Below, piece by piece: positions 43,004-51,999 of a stretch of 52,000 nt of DNA. The notes beneath the pieces were generated by a model. That model saw only the letters and a list, made by a program, of their open reading frames with translations. It was not told the origin of the DNA and ran no database searches. The position numbers were made by a program, and so were the translations under genes. This stretch comes from Bacteroidales bacterium Phil12 (GTDB lineage Bacteria > Bacteroidota > Bacteroidia > Bacteroidales > P3). The DNA lies in NCBI GenBank assembly GCA_002633275.1, contig NWBO01000053.1:1-52000 (forward strand), written 5' to 3'. The number at the start of each line of letters is the position of its first letter. Positions within the stretch are counted from its first letter, which is position 1.

Positions 43004-45070
43004 ATGTTTAGGAAATTAATCACATTTATGGCGGCTGTTATGCTTTTCATAGGCTCTTATGCACAGCAAAGCCCTGCCAAATGGACGTTCAAAACGCATA
43101 AAATCAATGACTCCGTTGCCGACTTGGTAATGACTTGCCACCTGCAAAACGGTTGGCACATATATTCACAAAAAACCAAAGGTACGGAACTTCCAATAGA
43201 GTTTTCATTCGAGAAATCATCTCAATATCAGCGTATCGGCTCGGTAAAAGAACCTAAATATCTTGCAAAATATGACAAATACGCAAAAGACACAACACGC
43301 TACTTTGAAGGCAATGTAGTCTTTACTCAACGAATAAGCATCAAGAGTGATAAAGATTTCAAAGTCAAAGGTATGGTATCTTTTCAGTTGTGTGAAAACG
43401 GCTCGTGCATACCTCCGAGCGATGTGGATTTGGTGTTCGATGTCAAAGGTAATCCGAATGCGGCGAGCATTCTTACAACCGAACCTGACATAGTGGAAAA
43501 TGGCACCGCGACAACAACTGAAACGAGCAGCGAGCAGTTGGCTCAAACAACACAGACAGCAACCGAAAACCAAGACACCGCAAGCGTTGGCGATACTAAA
43601 AACCTTGCCGACAAATCATTGCTTATGGTCTTTTTAATTTCGTTCGGCGTGGGTCTGTTGACATTACTCACTCCTTGCGTATTTCCTATGATTCCTATGA
43701 CAATATCATTCTTCCTACACGGTAAGAAATCAAACCGTCAAGGTAGAAAACAAGCCTATTTCTTCGGATTATCGATAGTGTTTATCTTTGCCGTCTTGGG
43801 GTTGGCATTAACGTTAATCTTCGGTAAGGACGCCATGTATATCATATCCACACATTGGATACCTAACGTATTATTCTTTATCATCTTTATGGTCTTTGCA
43901 TTGTCATTCTTCGGCATGTTCGAGATAACCTTGCCAAGCAAATGGGCTAACAAATCCGATGCAAACGCCGAAAAAGGCGGCTTTCTTGGAGCTTTCTTCA
44001 TAGCCTTGACAACGGTATTGGTATCATTCTCCTGCACAGGTCCTATATTGGGTGCAGCCCTTGTGGAGATGGCTTCGGGTTCAAGCAACTCGTTTATTTT
44101 CTTTGTATCGATGTTGGGATTCGCGGTAGGTTTCGCATTGCCATTTACATTGTTGGCTATGTTCCCGTCATTTTTGAAAAATATGAAGAGCGGCTCGTGG
44201 CTTAACAGCGTTAAAATCGTTTTCGGATTCTTGGAAATAGCTTTGGGATTGAAATTCCTTATGGTTGCCGACCAAGCATGTAACTGGGGCATATTACCAA
44301 GGACAACATACTTGTGTATATGGATAGTCATCTTTGCAATGATTGGATTTTACTTGCTTGGCAAACTTAAATTCAAAGGCGACAGCGAGTTAAAACATAT
44401 AACAGTACCTCGTCTGTTTCTTGCAATCATATCGTTCGCATTTACTATTTATATGATACCGGGCTTATGGGGAGCACCATTGAGTGCAATCTCGGGCTAC
44501 TTGCCACCGGTGTCTTCTCAGGAATACAATGTCGAGAAAATCATTGTGGAAAACGGCGGCGGCAGTGGTGCAACGGCAGATTTGGGAGACTTTCCTGCTA
44601 AAAGAAAATATGCAGACAAATTGGACGAACACGTACCTGTCGGTTTTAAAGCCTTCTTCGATTTGGAGGAAGCCAAAGCCTACGCAAAGAAAGTCGGGAA
44701 GCCTTTGTTCTTGGACTTTACGGGCAAATCATGTGCTAACTGCCGAGAGATGGAGACGGCTGTTTGGACTGTACCCGAAGTAAAGAAACTAATCCAAAAC
44801 GATTATATCCTTGTGTCGTTATACTGCGATGAAAACACCATCACACTTCCGCAAGAAGAATGGACTCAGATGAACGGCAAAACCATAAAAACTCTTGGCA
44901 GACGCAACCTTAACTATCAGATAGAGAAGTTCCACGCCAACGCTCAACCGCTTTACGTTCTTATGGACGGCGATGGCAACCTGCTTACCGACAAACCACA
45001 ACCATACGACAAAGACGCCAACAATTTTATAGAGTTCCTAAACAAAGGTCTTCAAAATTTTAAGAAATAG
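43004..45070 (+). CDS. dsbD: Thiol:disulfide interchange protein DsbD
   Basis: This 688-residue protein has a signal peptide ending SYAQ and a periplasmic alpha domain (~25-150) with a Cys pair in CENGSCIPPS. A transmembrane DsbD/CcdA core (~205-490) carries the conserved Cys in TPCVFPMIPM and FSCTGPILG. The C-terminal thioredoxin domain (~545-688) has the active site C-A-N-C near residue 576. It carries reducing power from cytoplasmic thioredoxin to the periplasm. All three parts are complete. Confidence 0.93.
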   Translation: MFRKLITFMAAVMLFIGSYAQQSPAKWTFKTHKINDSVADLVMTCHLQNGWHIYSQKTKGTELPIEFSFEKSSQYQRIGSVKEPKYLAKYDKYAKDTTRYFEGNVVFTQRISIKSDKDFKVKGMVSFQLCENGSCIPPSDVDLVFDVKGNPNAASILTTEPDIVENGTATTTETSSEQLAQTTQTATENQDTASVGDTKNLADKSLLMVFLISFGVGLLTLLTPCVFPMIPMTISFFLHGKKSNRQGRKQAYFFGLSIVFIFAVLGLALTLIFGKDAMYIISTHWIPNVLFFIIFMVFALSFFGMFEITLPSKWANKSDANAEKGGFLGAFFIALTTVLVSFSCTGPILGAALVEMASGSSNSFIFFVSMLGFAVGFALPFTLLAMFPSFLKNMKSGSWLNSVKIVFGFLEIALGLKFLMVADQACNWGILPRTTYLCIWIVIFAMIGFYLLGKLKFKGDSELKHITVPRLFLAIISFAFTIYMIPGLWGAPLSAISGYLPPVSSQEYNVEKIIVENGGGSGATADLGDFPAKRKYADKLDEHVPVGFKAFFDLEEAKAYAKKVGKPLFLDFTGKSCANCREMETAVWTVPEVKKLIQNDYILVSLYCDENTITLPQEEWTQMNGKTIKTLGRRNLNYQIEKFHANAQPLYVLMDGDGNLLTDKPQPYDKDANNFIEFLNKGLQNFKK

Positions 45071-45197
45071 TCTTTTAAATATGGCTTAGCCACCAAGTTT
45101 GGAATTTTAAGCCGAAAGAACGTAAAGCAGGCTGAAAAACTTGATAAACGTATAAGGCTATAACATCGATTTTTTTATTTTACTACATTTTATTATA

Positions 45198-45226
45198 GCA
45201 AAGGCGAGCATTTTGCTTGCCTTGTT
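45198..45226 (+). terminator. Hairpin downstream of dsbD
   Basis: AGGCGAGC and GCTTGCCT pair (one G-T) around a five-base loop, followed by TGTTTATTT. It is moderately convincing and lies between the converging dsbD and gtrA-like genes. Confidence 0.55.
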
Positions 45227-45296
45227 TATTTATTATATAACTAAAAAAAATTCTGTTTTAAGCAAATAAGTGCTTACTTGGCTATCACGCCCTCGT

Positions 45297-45815
45297 TTAT
45301 TTATCAACCGTCTTGTTGCCACATTTGTTTTTGGAAAAGACAAACGTTTTGTTCAAAAGGAAAGTAACTATGGCGTTAGGTAAGACAATCAACAACTGTC
45401 CTATCGCATCACCTGCCTTGCTTAAATCAATTGAAAATTTTTCCAAAAGGTTCAAATGCGACCTGTCTATATCAAAGAAAAAATCATATACGCTGCTCTC
45501 TGCCAAATAATGCAGTTCCAAAAGATTGACAACATACATTATGCCGTAGATGATAAAAAACTGAACGATAACACTATAACCCTTGTTGCCGAATACAATT
45601 TTACCTGTGCTGTGATAATTGAACAAAACACCCAAAACCGTCGAAACCAACACAGCCACAGCCCTCTGCATTCCAACCCAACGACAAAGAATAAAAAGCG
45701 TATAACCCACAATGGTGTTGATACCACCGACGAACAGAAAGCGTATAAAAGGGTTCTTTATTTTCATCAACAAATCTATGGGTTTATGCAGTATATTTTT
45801 CAAAGTCATTGTCAT
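45297..45815 (-). CDS. GtrA-family membrane protein
   Basis: This ~172-residue protein has four hydrophobic segments and the GtrA pattern FIRFLFVGGINTIVGYTLFILC, LGVLFNYHSTGKIVF and LPNAIVTFLLNKTFVF. Family members are thought to flip or pass polyprenyl-linked sugars for glycosylation of surface polysaccharides. An upstream in-frame Met (45857) gives an extra 14 polar residues. I prefer Met at 45815 (MTMTLKNILHK). Confidence 0.85.
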   Translation of the reverse strand: MTMTLKNILHKPIDLLMKIKNPFIRFLFVGGINTIVGYTLFILCRWVGMQRAVAVLVSTVLGVLFNYHSTGKIVFGNKGYSVIVQFFIIYGIMYVVNLLELHYLAESSVYDFFFDIDRSHLNLLEKFSIDLSKAGDAIGQLLIVLPNAIVTFLLNKTFVFSKNKCGNKTVDK

Positions 45816-45912
45816 ATATGTCTTATCTTGCGTTGTGTGATGCAGTGTTATTATCAAAATATCTTTCTATAAAATCATTATCTTTTTGCAACTTTTCGTA
45901 GAAATAATTTTG

Positions 45913-45920
45913 CAAAAATA
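45913..45920 (-). promoter_or_regulatory. -7 box (TATTTTTG) of the gtrA-like gene
   Basis: The minus-strand TATTTTTG lies about 100 bases upstream of the preferred start, back to back with the surE promoter. Confidence 0.45.
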
Positions 45921-45952
45921 GGTATTTTTCACTACATACGAAAAAATTTTAA

Positions 45953-45960
45953 TAACTTTG
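45953..45960 (+). promoter_or_regulatory. -7 box (TAACTTTG) of surE
   Basis: This box lies 33 bases before the ATG at 45994. Transcription would start after an alternative upstream ATG at 45958, which rules that start out. Confidence 0.65.
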
Positions 45961-45993
45961 CGCTTTATTTTATTCGAAACAGCAAGAAAATTT

Positions 45994-46755
45994 ATGACCG
46001 AAAAACCATTGATATTTGTTACCAACGACGACGGTTATCAAGCCAAAGGCATACGTCTTTTGATAAATATTTTGCGACCATTGGGTAAGGTGGTCGTTGT
46101 TGCTCCTTCTACCGAGATGAGCGGTAAAAGTCATTCGATTACAACAGGTAAGCCTTTGAAACTTACAACTATAACCAAGCAAGAGGATTATGAAGAATAT
46201 TCGTTGGAAGGCACTCCTGCAGATTGTGTGAAAATGGGGTTTGACAATGTTTTGTATCGTCGTCCCGACTTTCTTTTTGCGGGCATCAATATGGGGGCGA
46301 ACACGTCAATAAACACTATTTATTCGGGTACTATGGCTGCCGTTATGGAGGGCTGTGCGGAAAATGTGCCGAGTGTGGGATTTTCGCTTTGCGACGATAG
46401 AAAAGACGCACCGTTAGAAGATTGCAAACCGTTGGTGGAACAAATTATAGCCAATGTTCTAAAAAATTCCCTGCCTGATGATGTGTGCTTAAACGTTAAT
46501 TTTCCTATCGGCAAGATTCGTGGCGTCAAGGTGTCGCATCAAGCCAAAGGCTATTGGACGGAAGAATTTGATAAAGAGGTCAAACAAGACGGACACTCGA
46601 TATTCTGGCTTGGCGGTCAGTATCATTGCACCGACCAAAGCGACAGAGCCGATTGGAATGCAGTCAATGACGGCTTTGCCGCCATTGTCCCAATGCATGT
46701 GGATTTGACAGCATACAGGGTTATGGAACAAATAAAAAAACAATTCGAGAACTGA
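45994..46755 (+). CDS. surE: 5'-nucleotidase SurE
   Basis: This 253-residue metal-dependent nucleotidase has the SurE signature VTNDDGYQAKGIRLL, the Asp pair binding the metal, VAPSTEMSGKSHSIT, and FAGINMGANTSINTIYSGTMAA. It dephosphorylates nucleoside monophosphates in the cytoplasm. The start at MTEKPLIF is fixed by the promoter position. surE, a small membrane protein and lpxB follow each other on the same strand. Confidence 0.95.
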   Translation: MTEKPLIFVTNDDGYQAKGIRLLINILRPLGKVVVVAPSTEMSGKSHSITTGKPLKLTTITKQEDYEEYSLEGTPADCVKMGFDNVLYRRPDFLFAGINMGANTSINTIYSGTMAAVMEGCAENVPSVGFSLCDDRKDAPLEDCKPLVEQIIANVLKNSLPDDVCLNVNFPIGKIRGVKVSHQAKGYWTEEFDKEVKQDGHSIFWLGGQYHCTDQSDRADWNAVNDGFAAIVPMHVDLTAYRVMEQIKKQFEN

Positions 46756-46839
46756 CAAATAATAACGATATACTAACGTAAGCGATAAACGTAAATTAAA
46801 AAAAACTAAAAGAACGAAAGACAAAAAAACAATATAAAA

Positions 46840-47124
46840 ATGTGGTTCAAACGAGATAATTTTGTGGTGGGATTTATTTTAAGTACATTTTTGACGGTGA
46901 TCAGTGCGTTGTTGATAACGTTGGTATTGCGGCTATTGGGGGCGGATTTATTAGTGCAGATGAAAACATTTTTGTTTTCGGTTGTGGGCGAGATATTTTT
47001 GCTTCGTTACTATCTGAAATCGCAACAAACACAATCGGCAAAAGGCTCGGTATTGGCGTTGGTTATGACTTTGGGAGCAATATTAGTGTTTTTGATTAAA
47101 TATGATTACTTAACACTAAAATAG
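46840..47124 (+). CDS. Small membrane protein of unknown function
   Basis: This 94-residue protein has three hydrophobic segments (FVVGFILSTFLTVISALLITL, a middle MKTFLFSVVGEIFLL, and VLALVMTLGAILVFLI) with short polar ends. I do not recognise a family. Its place between surE and lpxB recurs in Bacteroidales as far as I recall. Confidence 0.7.
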   Translation: MWFKRDNFVVGFILSTFLTVISALLITLVLRLLGADLLVQMKTFLFSVVGEIFLLRYYLKSQQTQSAKGSVLALVMTLGAILVFLIKYDYLTLK

Positions 47125-47231
47125 TTTTAATAATTATTTTAACAATTATAAATAAGAAAAAATTTTTTGCTGCAAAACAGCAATAGCACGGCAAGAAGGG
47201 TTTAATAACTTAGAAAACAACAATAAACACA

Positions 47232-48356
47232 ATGAAATATTATATCATAGCAGGAGAATTGTCGGGAGATAAACACGCATCATTGCTAATGAAATATATC
47301 AAGCAATACGACACAAAGGCGGAGTTTCGCGGTTTCGGTGGCGACAATATGAAAAACGAAGGCTTGCAAATCGTTAAGCATATCAACGATTTGGCTTTTA
47401 TGGGTTTTGTGGAGGTGGCAACGCATCTTAAAGAGGTGTTGGGTAATATCCGCTTGTGCAAAAAAGATATAATGAGTTTTCAACCCGATTGTATGATTTT
47501 CGTCGATTATCCGGGCTTTAACCTTCGTATAGCCAAATTCTCGCATAATAAAGGAATCAAAAACTTTTATTATATTTCCCCGCAGGTGTGGGCTTGGAAA
47601 AAAGGCAGAATAAAGACTATGCGTCACATATTGGATAAACTTTATGTCATCCTACCTTTTGAAAAACCTTTCTATGCTGCCCACGATATGAAGGTGGAAT
47701 ATTTCGGCAATCCTTTATTGGACGAAATTGCGTTGTTTAAGGACAATCTGAGGGATAAAGAAGCATTTCTTAAAGAATATAACCTTGGCGACAAGCCTAT
47801 CATAGCCATATTGCCCGGTAGTAGGAAGCAAGAGATAAAAAAGATGTTGCCTGTTCAGAGCGTTATAGCCGATAAGTATCCGCAATTTGATTTCGTGGTG
47901 GCTTGTGTGGATTCTTTCAGTGAAGAGTATTATAGAAGTTTAATTCACAGCAACAATATCCATTTGGTGTTTAACCGTACGTACGATATTCTTAACGTGG
48001 CTCATAGCGGTCTTATCACTTCGGGAACGGCTACATTGGAAACAGCGTTGTTCGATGTCGTTCAATGCGTTTGTTACAAGGCTTCAAGATTGTCGTATCT
48101 TATTGCAACGTATATCGTTAAAATAAAATACATATCTCTTGTCAATATCATCTTGAAACGTGAGGTTGTCAAAGAGTTGTTGCAAAATTTATGGAATGCC
48201 GAAGCGTTGGACAACGAGTTTCGAAGAATTACTTTCGATGAGGATTATCGCCACAGGATTAAAGCCGATTACGCCATACTTCGCTCCCAACTCGGCAACG
48301 CAGGGTCAAGCAATCAAGTGGCTAAAAGCATCGTAACACAAATTCGAAACAAATAA
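47232..48356 (+). CDS. lpxB: Lipid-A-disaccharide synthase
   Basis: This 374-residue GT19 glycosyltransferase joins UDP-2,3-diacylglucosamine and lipid X in lipid A synthesis at the inner membrane. It has the typical N-terminus YYIIAGELSGDKHASLLM, then FVDYPGFNLRIAKF, YYISPQVWAWKKGR, ILPGSRKQEIKKMLP and SGTATLETALFDV. The length is normal. Confidence 0.96.
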   Translation: MKYYIIAGELSGDKHASLLMKYIKQYDTKAEFRGFGGDNMKNEGLQIVKHINDLAFMGFVEVATHLKEVLGNIRLCKKDIMSFQPDCMIFVDYPGFNLRIAKFSHNKGIKNFYYISPQVWAWKKGRIKTMRHILDKLYVILPFEKPFYAAHDMKVEYFGNPLLDEIALFKDNLRDKEAFLKEYNLGDKPIIAILPGSRKQEIKKMLPVQSVIADKYPQFDFVVACVDSFSEEYYRSLIHSNNIHLVFNRTYDILNVAHSGLITSGTATLETALFDVVQCVCYKASRLSYLIATYIVKIKYISLVNIILKREVVKELLQNLWNAEALDNEFRRITFDEDYRHRIKADYAILRSQLGNAGSSNQVAKSIVTQIRNK

Positions 48357-48471
48357 ACATGTAAAACCATAAATCGCTTTGCATAATAATATTTTGAATG
48401 ATGCGTTATACAAAGGTGCTGTTATTGAAAATAACAGACAAAACAAGGAAAAAACAAAAAAACTTAATGAT

Positions 48472-49425
48472 ATGAAAAAGATAGTTGTTTTATTGGTCGG
48501 CTTATGTTTTTATGGTATGGCTTTTTCTCAAAGCAAAGTTTATTTTACCAAGGACATAAGTGCAGAAGGATTGGTAAAGGTTTTTAAGGCATTGGGCGTT
48601 GAGCCGAAAGGTAATGTAGCCATAAAGATTTCTACGGGAGAGTCTTCTAAATCCAATCATCTCAGTCCCGAACTTATTAAAGGCTTGGTAAAGAAAACCA
48701 ACGGCACATTGGTAGAGTGCAACACTGCTTACGGAGGCAACCGTGCAACGACGAAAGACCATTTGAAAGCCATTCAGGAGCGTGGCTACGACAAGATAGC
48801 AAGAGTGGATATTATGGACGCAGAGGACACTATACACATACCTGTTCAAGACACAAAATGGATTAAATACGACATCGTCGGCTCACATCTTAAAAACTAC
48901 GACTTTATGATTAACCTTGCACATTTCAAAGGTCATCAAATGGGCGGTTTAGGTGGCGTTTTGAAGAATCAATCCATAGGAGTGGCTTCTTCGGCCGGCA
49001 AGGCATACATTCATTCGGCCGGCAAGAGCGAGACAAATCCTTGGGGCAACAACGACCAAGATTCTTTCTTGGAGTCAATGGCTGCCTCAGCACAAGGCGT
49101 TCATAATTATTTCGTCAAAGACGGCAAACAAAACATAGTTTATATCAACGTTATGAACAATATGTCCATCGACTGTGATTGTAACGGCAACCCGGCAAAA
49201 CCCGAATTGAAGGACGTTGGTATATTGGCTTCATTAGACCCTGTTGCATTGGACGAGGCTTGTTTGGAGATTGTTTTCGAGCATAAAGATGCCAAAGGCG
49301 ACACTGCAAAACCGTTGATAAACCGTATTAAACAGATGCACGGCACTCATACGGTGGATTACGCCGAAAAACTTGGCTTGGGAACAAAGAAATACACTCT
49401 TATCGACATAGATAAGAAGCGTTAA
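48472..49425 (+). CDS. DUF362-family protein, secreted
   Basis: This 317-residue protein has a signal peptide MKKIVVLLVGLCFYGMAFSQ and a DUF362 domain: NVAIKISTGESSKSNHLSPE, LKNYDFMINLAHFKGHQMGGLGGVLKN, and LASLDPVALDEACLEIV. Many DUF362 proteins carry ferredoxin-like clusters; none is visible here, only a short CDCNG pair. Function is unknown. An upstream in-frame ATG (48379) would add 31 polar residues before the signal peptide, so I reject it. A terminator follows. Confidence 0.85.
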   Translation: MKKIVVLLVGLCFYGMAFSQSKVYFTKDISAEGLVKVFKALGVEPKGNVAIKISTGESSKSNHLSPELIKGLVKKTNGTLVECNTAYGGNRATTKDHLKAIQERGYDKIARVDIMDAEDTIHIPVQDTKWIKYDIVGSHLKNYDFMINLAHFKGHQMGGLGGVLKNQSIGVASSAGKAYIHSAGKSETNPWGNNDQDSFLESMAASAQGVHNYFVKDGKQNIVYINVMNNMSIDCDCNGNPAKPELKDVGILASLDPVALDEACLEIVFEHKDAKGDTAKPLINRIKQMHGTHTVDYAEKLGLGTKKYTLIDIDKKR

Positions 49426-49455
49426 AGAATTCAAATAGCCGTTGTAAGACCTATT

Positions 49456-49490
49456 AACGGGATATTTTAATTAATATCCCGTTTTGTTTT
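49456..49490 (+). terminator. Terminator after the DUF362 gene
   Basis: AACGGGATATT and its exact complement form an 11-bp stem with a six-base loop, followed by TTGTTTTG. It starts 31 bases past the stop. Confidence 0.85.
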
Positions 49491-49767
49491 GCTTTCATAC
49501 TCCGCTCAAATTTTCTATTACATCGTTCAAAATTTCTTTGCTTGGATTTTCACTGCTCGGACTATTATTTTGCTGTCAAGCATTCAGCATTCGTTAAATG
49601 ATTTGTTAAAATTATCTATTGCCGTATTATTTTATCGCCTTTTATTTTCGTTGTTTTATCATTGATATTGGTCTAAAAAGTTTGCGATATTAGTGAAAGG
49701 AATATAAAAAAAAGACGAAAAATATAAAAAATAAAATGAATAAGTAAAAGATTAAAATTTTTTATCG
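49491..49767. other. Intergenic AT-rich spacer
   Basis: I see no gene, RNA or repeat here. It separates the DUF362 terminator from the promoter of the next gene. Confidence 0.5.
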
Positions 49768-49775
49768 TAACTTTG
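49768..49775 (+). promoter_or_regulatory. -7 box (TAACTTTG) of the OmpA/TPR lipoprotein gene
   Basis: A perfect TAnnTTTG box lies 58 bases upstream of the ATG at 49834. Confidence 0.6.
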
Positions 49776-49833
49776 CCGATTATTTTAGGTGGGCTTATTA
49801 ATAAGATAATAACTAAAAAAACATAATAATAAG

Positions 49834-51666
49834 ATGAAAAGATTACTTGCAGGCGTTTTGTTGGCAGGAGTGATATTCGGATTCTCTTCTTGTTCTTCTT
49901 CGCTTAAAACCATGCAGAAAAAGCATCAAACGGTTCGTTATCAAATTTCTCCTAACCCTATGGAGACAACGGGCGACAAAGTCATCATTACAATCAACGG
50001 CAATATTCCTCAAAACTATTTCAACAAAAAAGCTGTGGTTTATCTTCAACCTGTGCTTACTTGGGAAACTGGCGAGGTTATCCTTTCTCCTATGAATTTG
50101 AAGGGTCAAAAGGTCGATGGCAACGGTCGTACAATAGAAAAAAGCAATGGCGGCAGATTTATGTATAGGGACACGGTGGCATATCGTCCGGGTATGGAAA
50201 ACGCCGTTTTAACTCTTAACCCTGTGGCTTATAAAGCCAAAAGCGTCAATGAAGCCAACGCAACACGCAGCGAGGCTTTGGAGAACGAAGATGCTATCGA
50301 ACTTGGCAACGTTAAAATTGCACAAGGCATAAACTCAACATCCAACCGTGTGGATATTAAAGGCGATATGTCAATGGCAAGTGCCAACTACACTGTTTCC
50401 AACGATGAATTGATGAAAGCCGATATTTATTTTACGGTCAATATGAGTGATTTGAACTGGAACAATGCTTTGAACAAGAAAATGGAAGCAAAACGCGGTA
50501 TCAACAATATGAAATCCTATATCATCAACAACCAAGTACCTAAACAGATTTATGTTAATGCTTGGGCTTCACCCGAAGGTGAGGAATCATTCAATATAGG
50601 TCTTTCCAAGAAACGTGCCGAAACGACTGTCAAACTTGTGGATAATATGCTTTCAGAAGCGTTGAGAGAAAGAGCCAAAGCCGAAAACATCAAAGCATCG
50701 GACATAAACAAATATGTTGAAGACATAAAGAAAGACGTTGTAATCACAACCAATGCTCGTGGAGAGGACTGGGATAATTTCTTAAAACTTGTGGAAGGCT
50801 CTTCAATGCAAGAGAAAAACACTGTTATCAATGTCGTTAAATCTCAACCTGACAAAATCCGCCGTGAGCAGGAAATCAGAAATATGAGCGTTGTTTTCCG
50901 TCAAATTGAAGAAGATATTTTGCCTACACTTCGTCGTGGAGAGATTGCTTTTAATTTCTCAGGCGTTCAGAAAACAGATCAGGAATTGGCAAAAATGGCT
51001 TTGTCCAACCCGGATAATCTGACTTACGATGAATTGATGTACGCTGCATCATTATCTCACAACTACGCTATTAAATTGCAGATATACCAAGCAGTAACAG
51101 AGCGTTTCCCTTCTCAATGGGAGGGTTGGAACAATGCAGGTGCAACAGCGTTGTATTTGAATCAGTATGACGATGCCAAAATGTATTTGGAGACAGCGTA
51201 TAAACTTTCTCCTGAAAACGGACAGATAGAAAACAATTTGGCTTTATTGCAATTGGCGTTGAGAGACACCGATGCTGCTGCAAGATATATCGAACTTGCC
51301 AAGGAACATGGCAGCGAGCAGGCTACTGCAAACTCGGCTATAGTGTCTATCAAACAAGGCGATTACGAGGCTGCATCCGAGCAATTGCAAGACAGAAAAT
51401 GTACATACAATTTGGCTTTGATTCAATTATTGACAGGTAATACAGGCAACGCTATCCGTACTTTGGATTGCTGTGTAGATCAGACGAGTGAAGTTAATTA
51501 TTTGCGTGCTGTATGTTATGCACGTTTGGACGACGTTCCGGGATTAATCAAGAACTTGAAAGCCGCTTGCGAAATGGAACCTGCATACAAGTATCAGGCT
51601 AAAAACGATGTGGAATTTAAGCGCTATCAGTCGCAGATAGAGTTCCAAAACATCATCAACAATTAG
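49834..51666 (+). CDS. DUF3868-like / OmpA-like / TPR lipoprotein
   Basis: This 610-residue protein has a lipobox, IFGFSSC, at residues ~15-21. The N-terminal beta domain (~30-210) resembles DUF3868 (KAVVYLQPVLTWETGEVIL, YRPGMENAVLTLNPVAYKAKS). An OmpA-like region follows (~235-370; IYVNAWASPEGEESFNIGLSKKRAETTVKL), then TPR-like repeats (~390-600; NQYDDAKMYLETAYKLSPENG, QGDYEAASEQL). It has the same three-part order as the fimbrial-operon protein at 22569-24002 and is probably a paralogue, but it stands alone. As a lipidated OmpA-like protein it may tether the outer membrane to peptidoglycan. Function is inferred. Confidence 0.75.
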   Translation: MKRLLAGVLLAGVIFGFSSCSSSLKTMQKKHQTVRYQISPNPMETTGDKVIITINGNIPQNYFNKKAVVYLQPVLTWETGEVILSPMNLKGQKVDGNGRTIEKSNGGRFMYRDTVAYRPGMENAVLTLNPVAYKAKSVNEANATRSEALENEDAIELGNVKIAQGINSTSNRVDIKGDMSMASANYTVSNDELMKADIYFTVNMSDLNWNNALNKKMEAKRGINNMKSYIINNQVPKQIYVNAWASPEGEESFNIGLSKKRAETTVKLVDNMLSEALRERAKAENIKASDINKYVEDIKKDVVITTNARGEDWDNFLKLVEGSSMQEKNTVINVVKSQPDKIRREQEIRNMSVVFRQIEEDILPTLRRGEIAFNFSGVQKTDQELAKMALSNPDNLTYDELMYAASLSHNYAIKLQIYQAVTERFPSQWEGWNNAGATALYLNQYDDAKMYLETAYKLSPENGQIENNLALLQLALRDTDAAARYIELAKEHGSEQATANSAIVSIKQGDYEAASEQLQDRKCTYNLALIQLLTGNTGNAIRTLDCCVDQTSEVNYLRAVCYARLDDVPGLIKNLKAACEMEPAYKYQAKNDVEFKRYQSQIEFQNIINN

Positions 51667-51695
51667 TGCATCAAAATTTTTAGGTTAAATACTTT

Positions 51696-51740
51696 TAGCA
51701 CTGCATTCAATTTTTTATGATTGCGGTGCTATTTTTGTTA
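51696..51740 (+). terminator. Terminator after the OmpA/TPR gene
   Basis: TAGCACTGCATTCA pairs with a complement having two mismatches (51718-51731), followed by TTTTTGTT. It starts 30 bases past the stop. Confidence 0.7.
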
Positions 51741-51762
51741 TTGTCTTGTCTATAAATTTTTA

Positions 51763-51888
51763 TCGCATATCAGCAAAATAGTATCACACATCAGTAAATT
51801 AATGTTAAACATTAGTAAAATAATCTCAATGATTAGTAAATTAGTGTTAAACATTAATAATGTGTTGTCAATAAGTGGTAATTTTCAG
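51763..51888. repeat. 21-bp-period repeat array, six units
   Basis: Units start at 51763, 51784, 51805, 51826, 51847 and 51868. Cores include TCACACATCAGTAAATTAAT, TTAAACATTAGTAAAATAAT and TCAATGATTAGTAAATTAGT. This is the longest clear member of the family in the window. Confidence 0.75.
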
Positions 51889-51986
51889 TTGCTATAACGG
51901 TCAGTTATTCGTAAAAAAATAAAAAAATATGCACTTTATTATACAAGTAATTTACTATAAGACATTGTTTTAATAATATTACATAT

Positions 51987-51999
51987 CCCCCCCCCCCCC
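51987..51999 (+). repeat. C13 homopolymer tract at the window edge
   Basis: Thirteen C are followed by the last base T. The tract may continue a regulatory region of the next gene, which is outside the window. No other feature is visible between the repeat array and this tract. Confidence 0.85.

Noticed and set aside
48379-48471. Upstream start for the DUF362 protein
   Set aside because: It would place 31 polar residues before a standard signal peptide; the ATG at 48472 gives a normal secreted protein.
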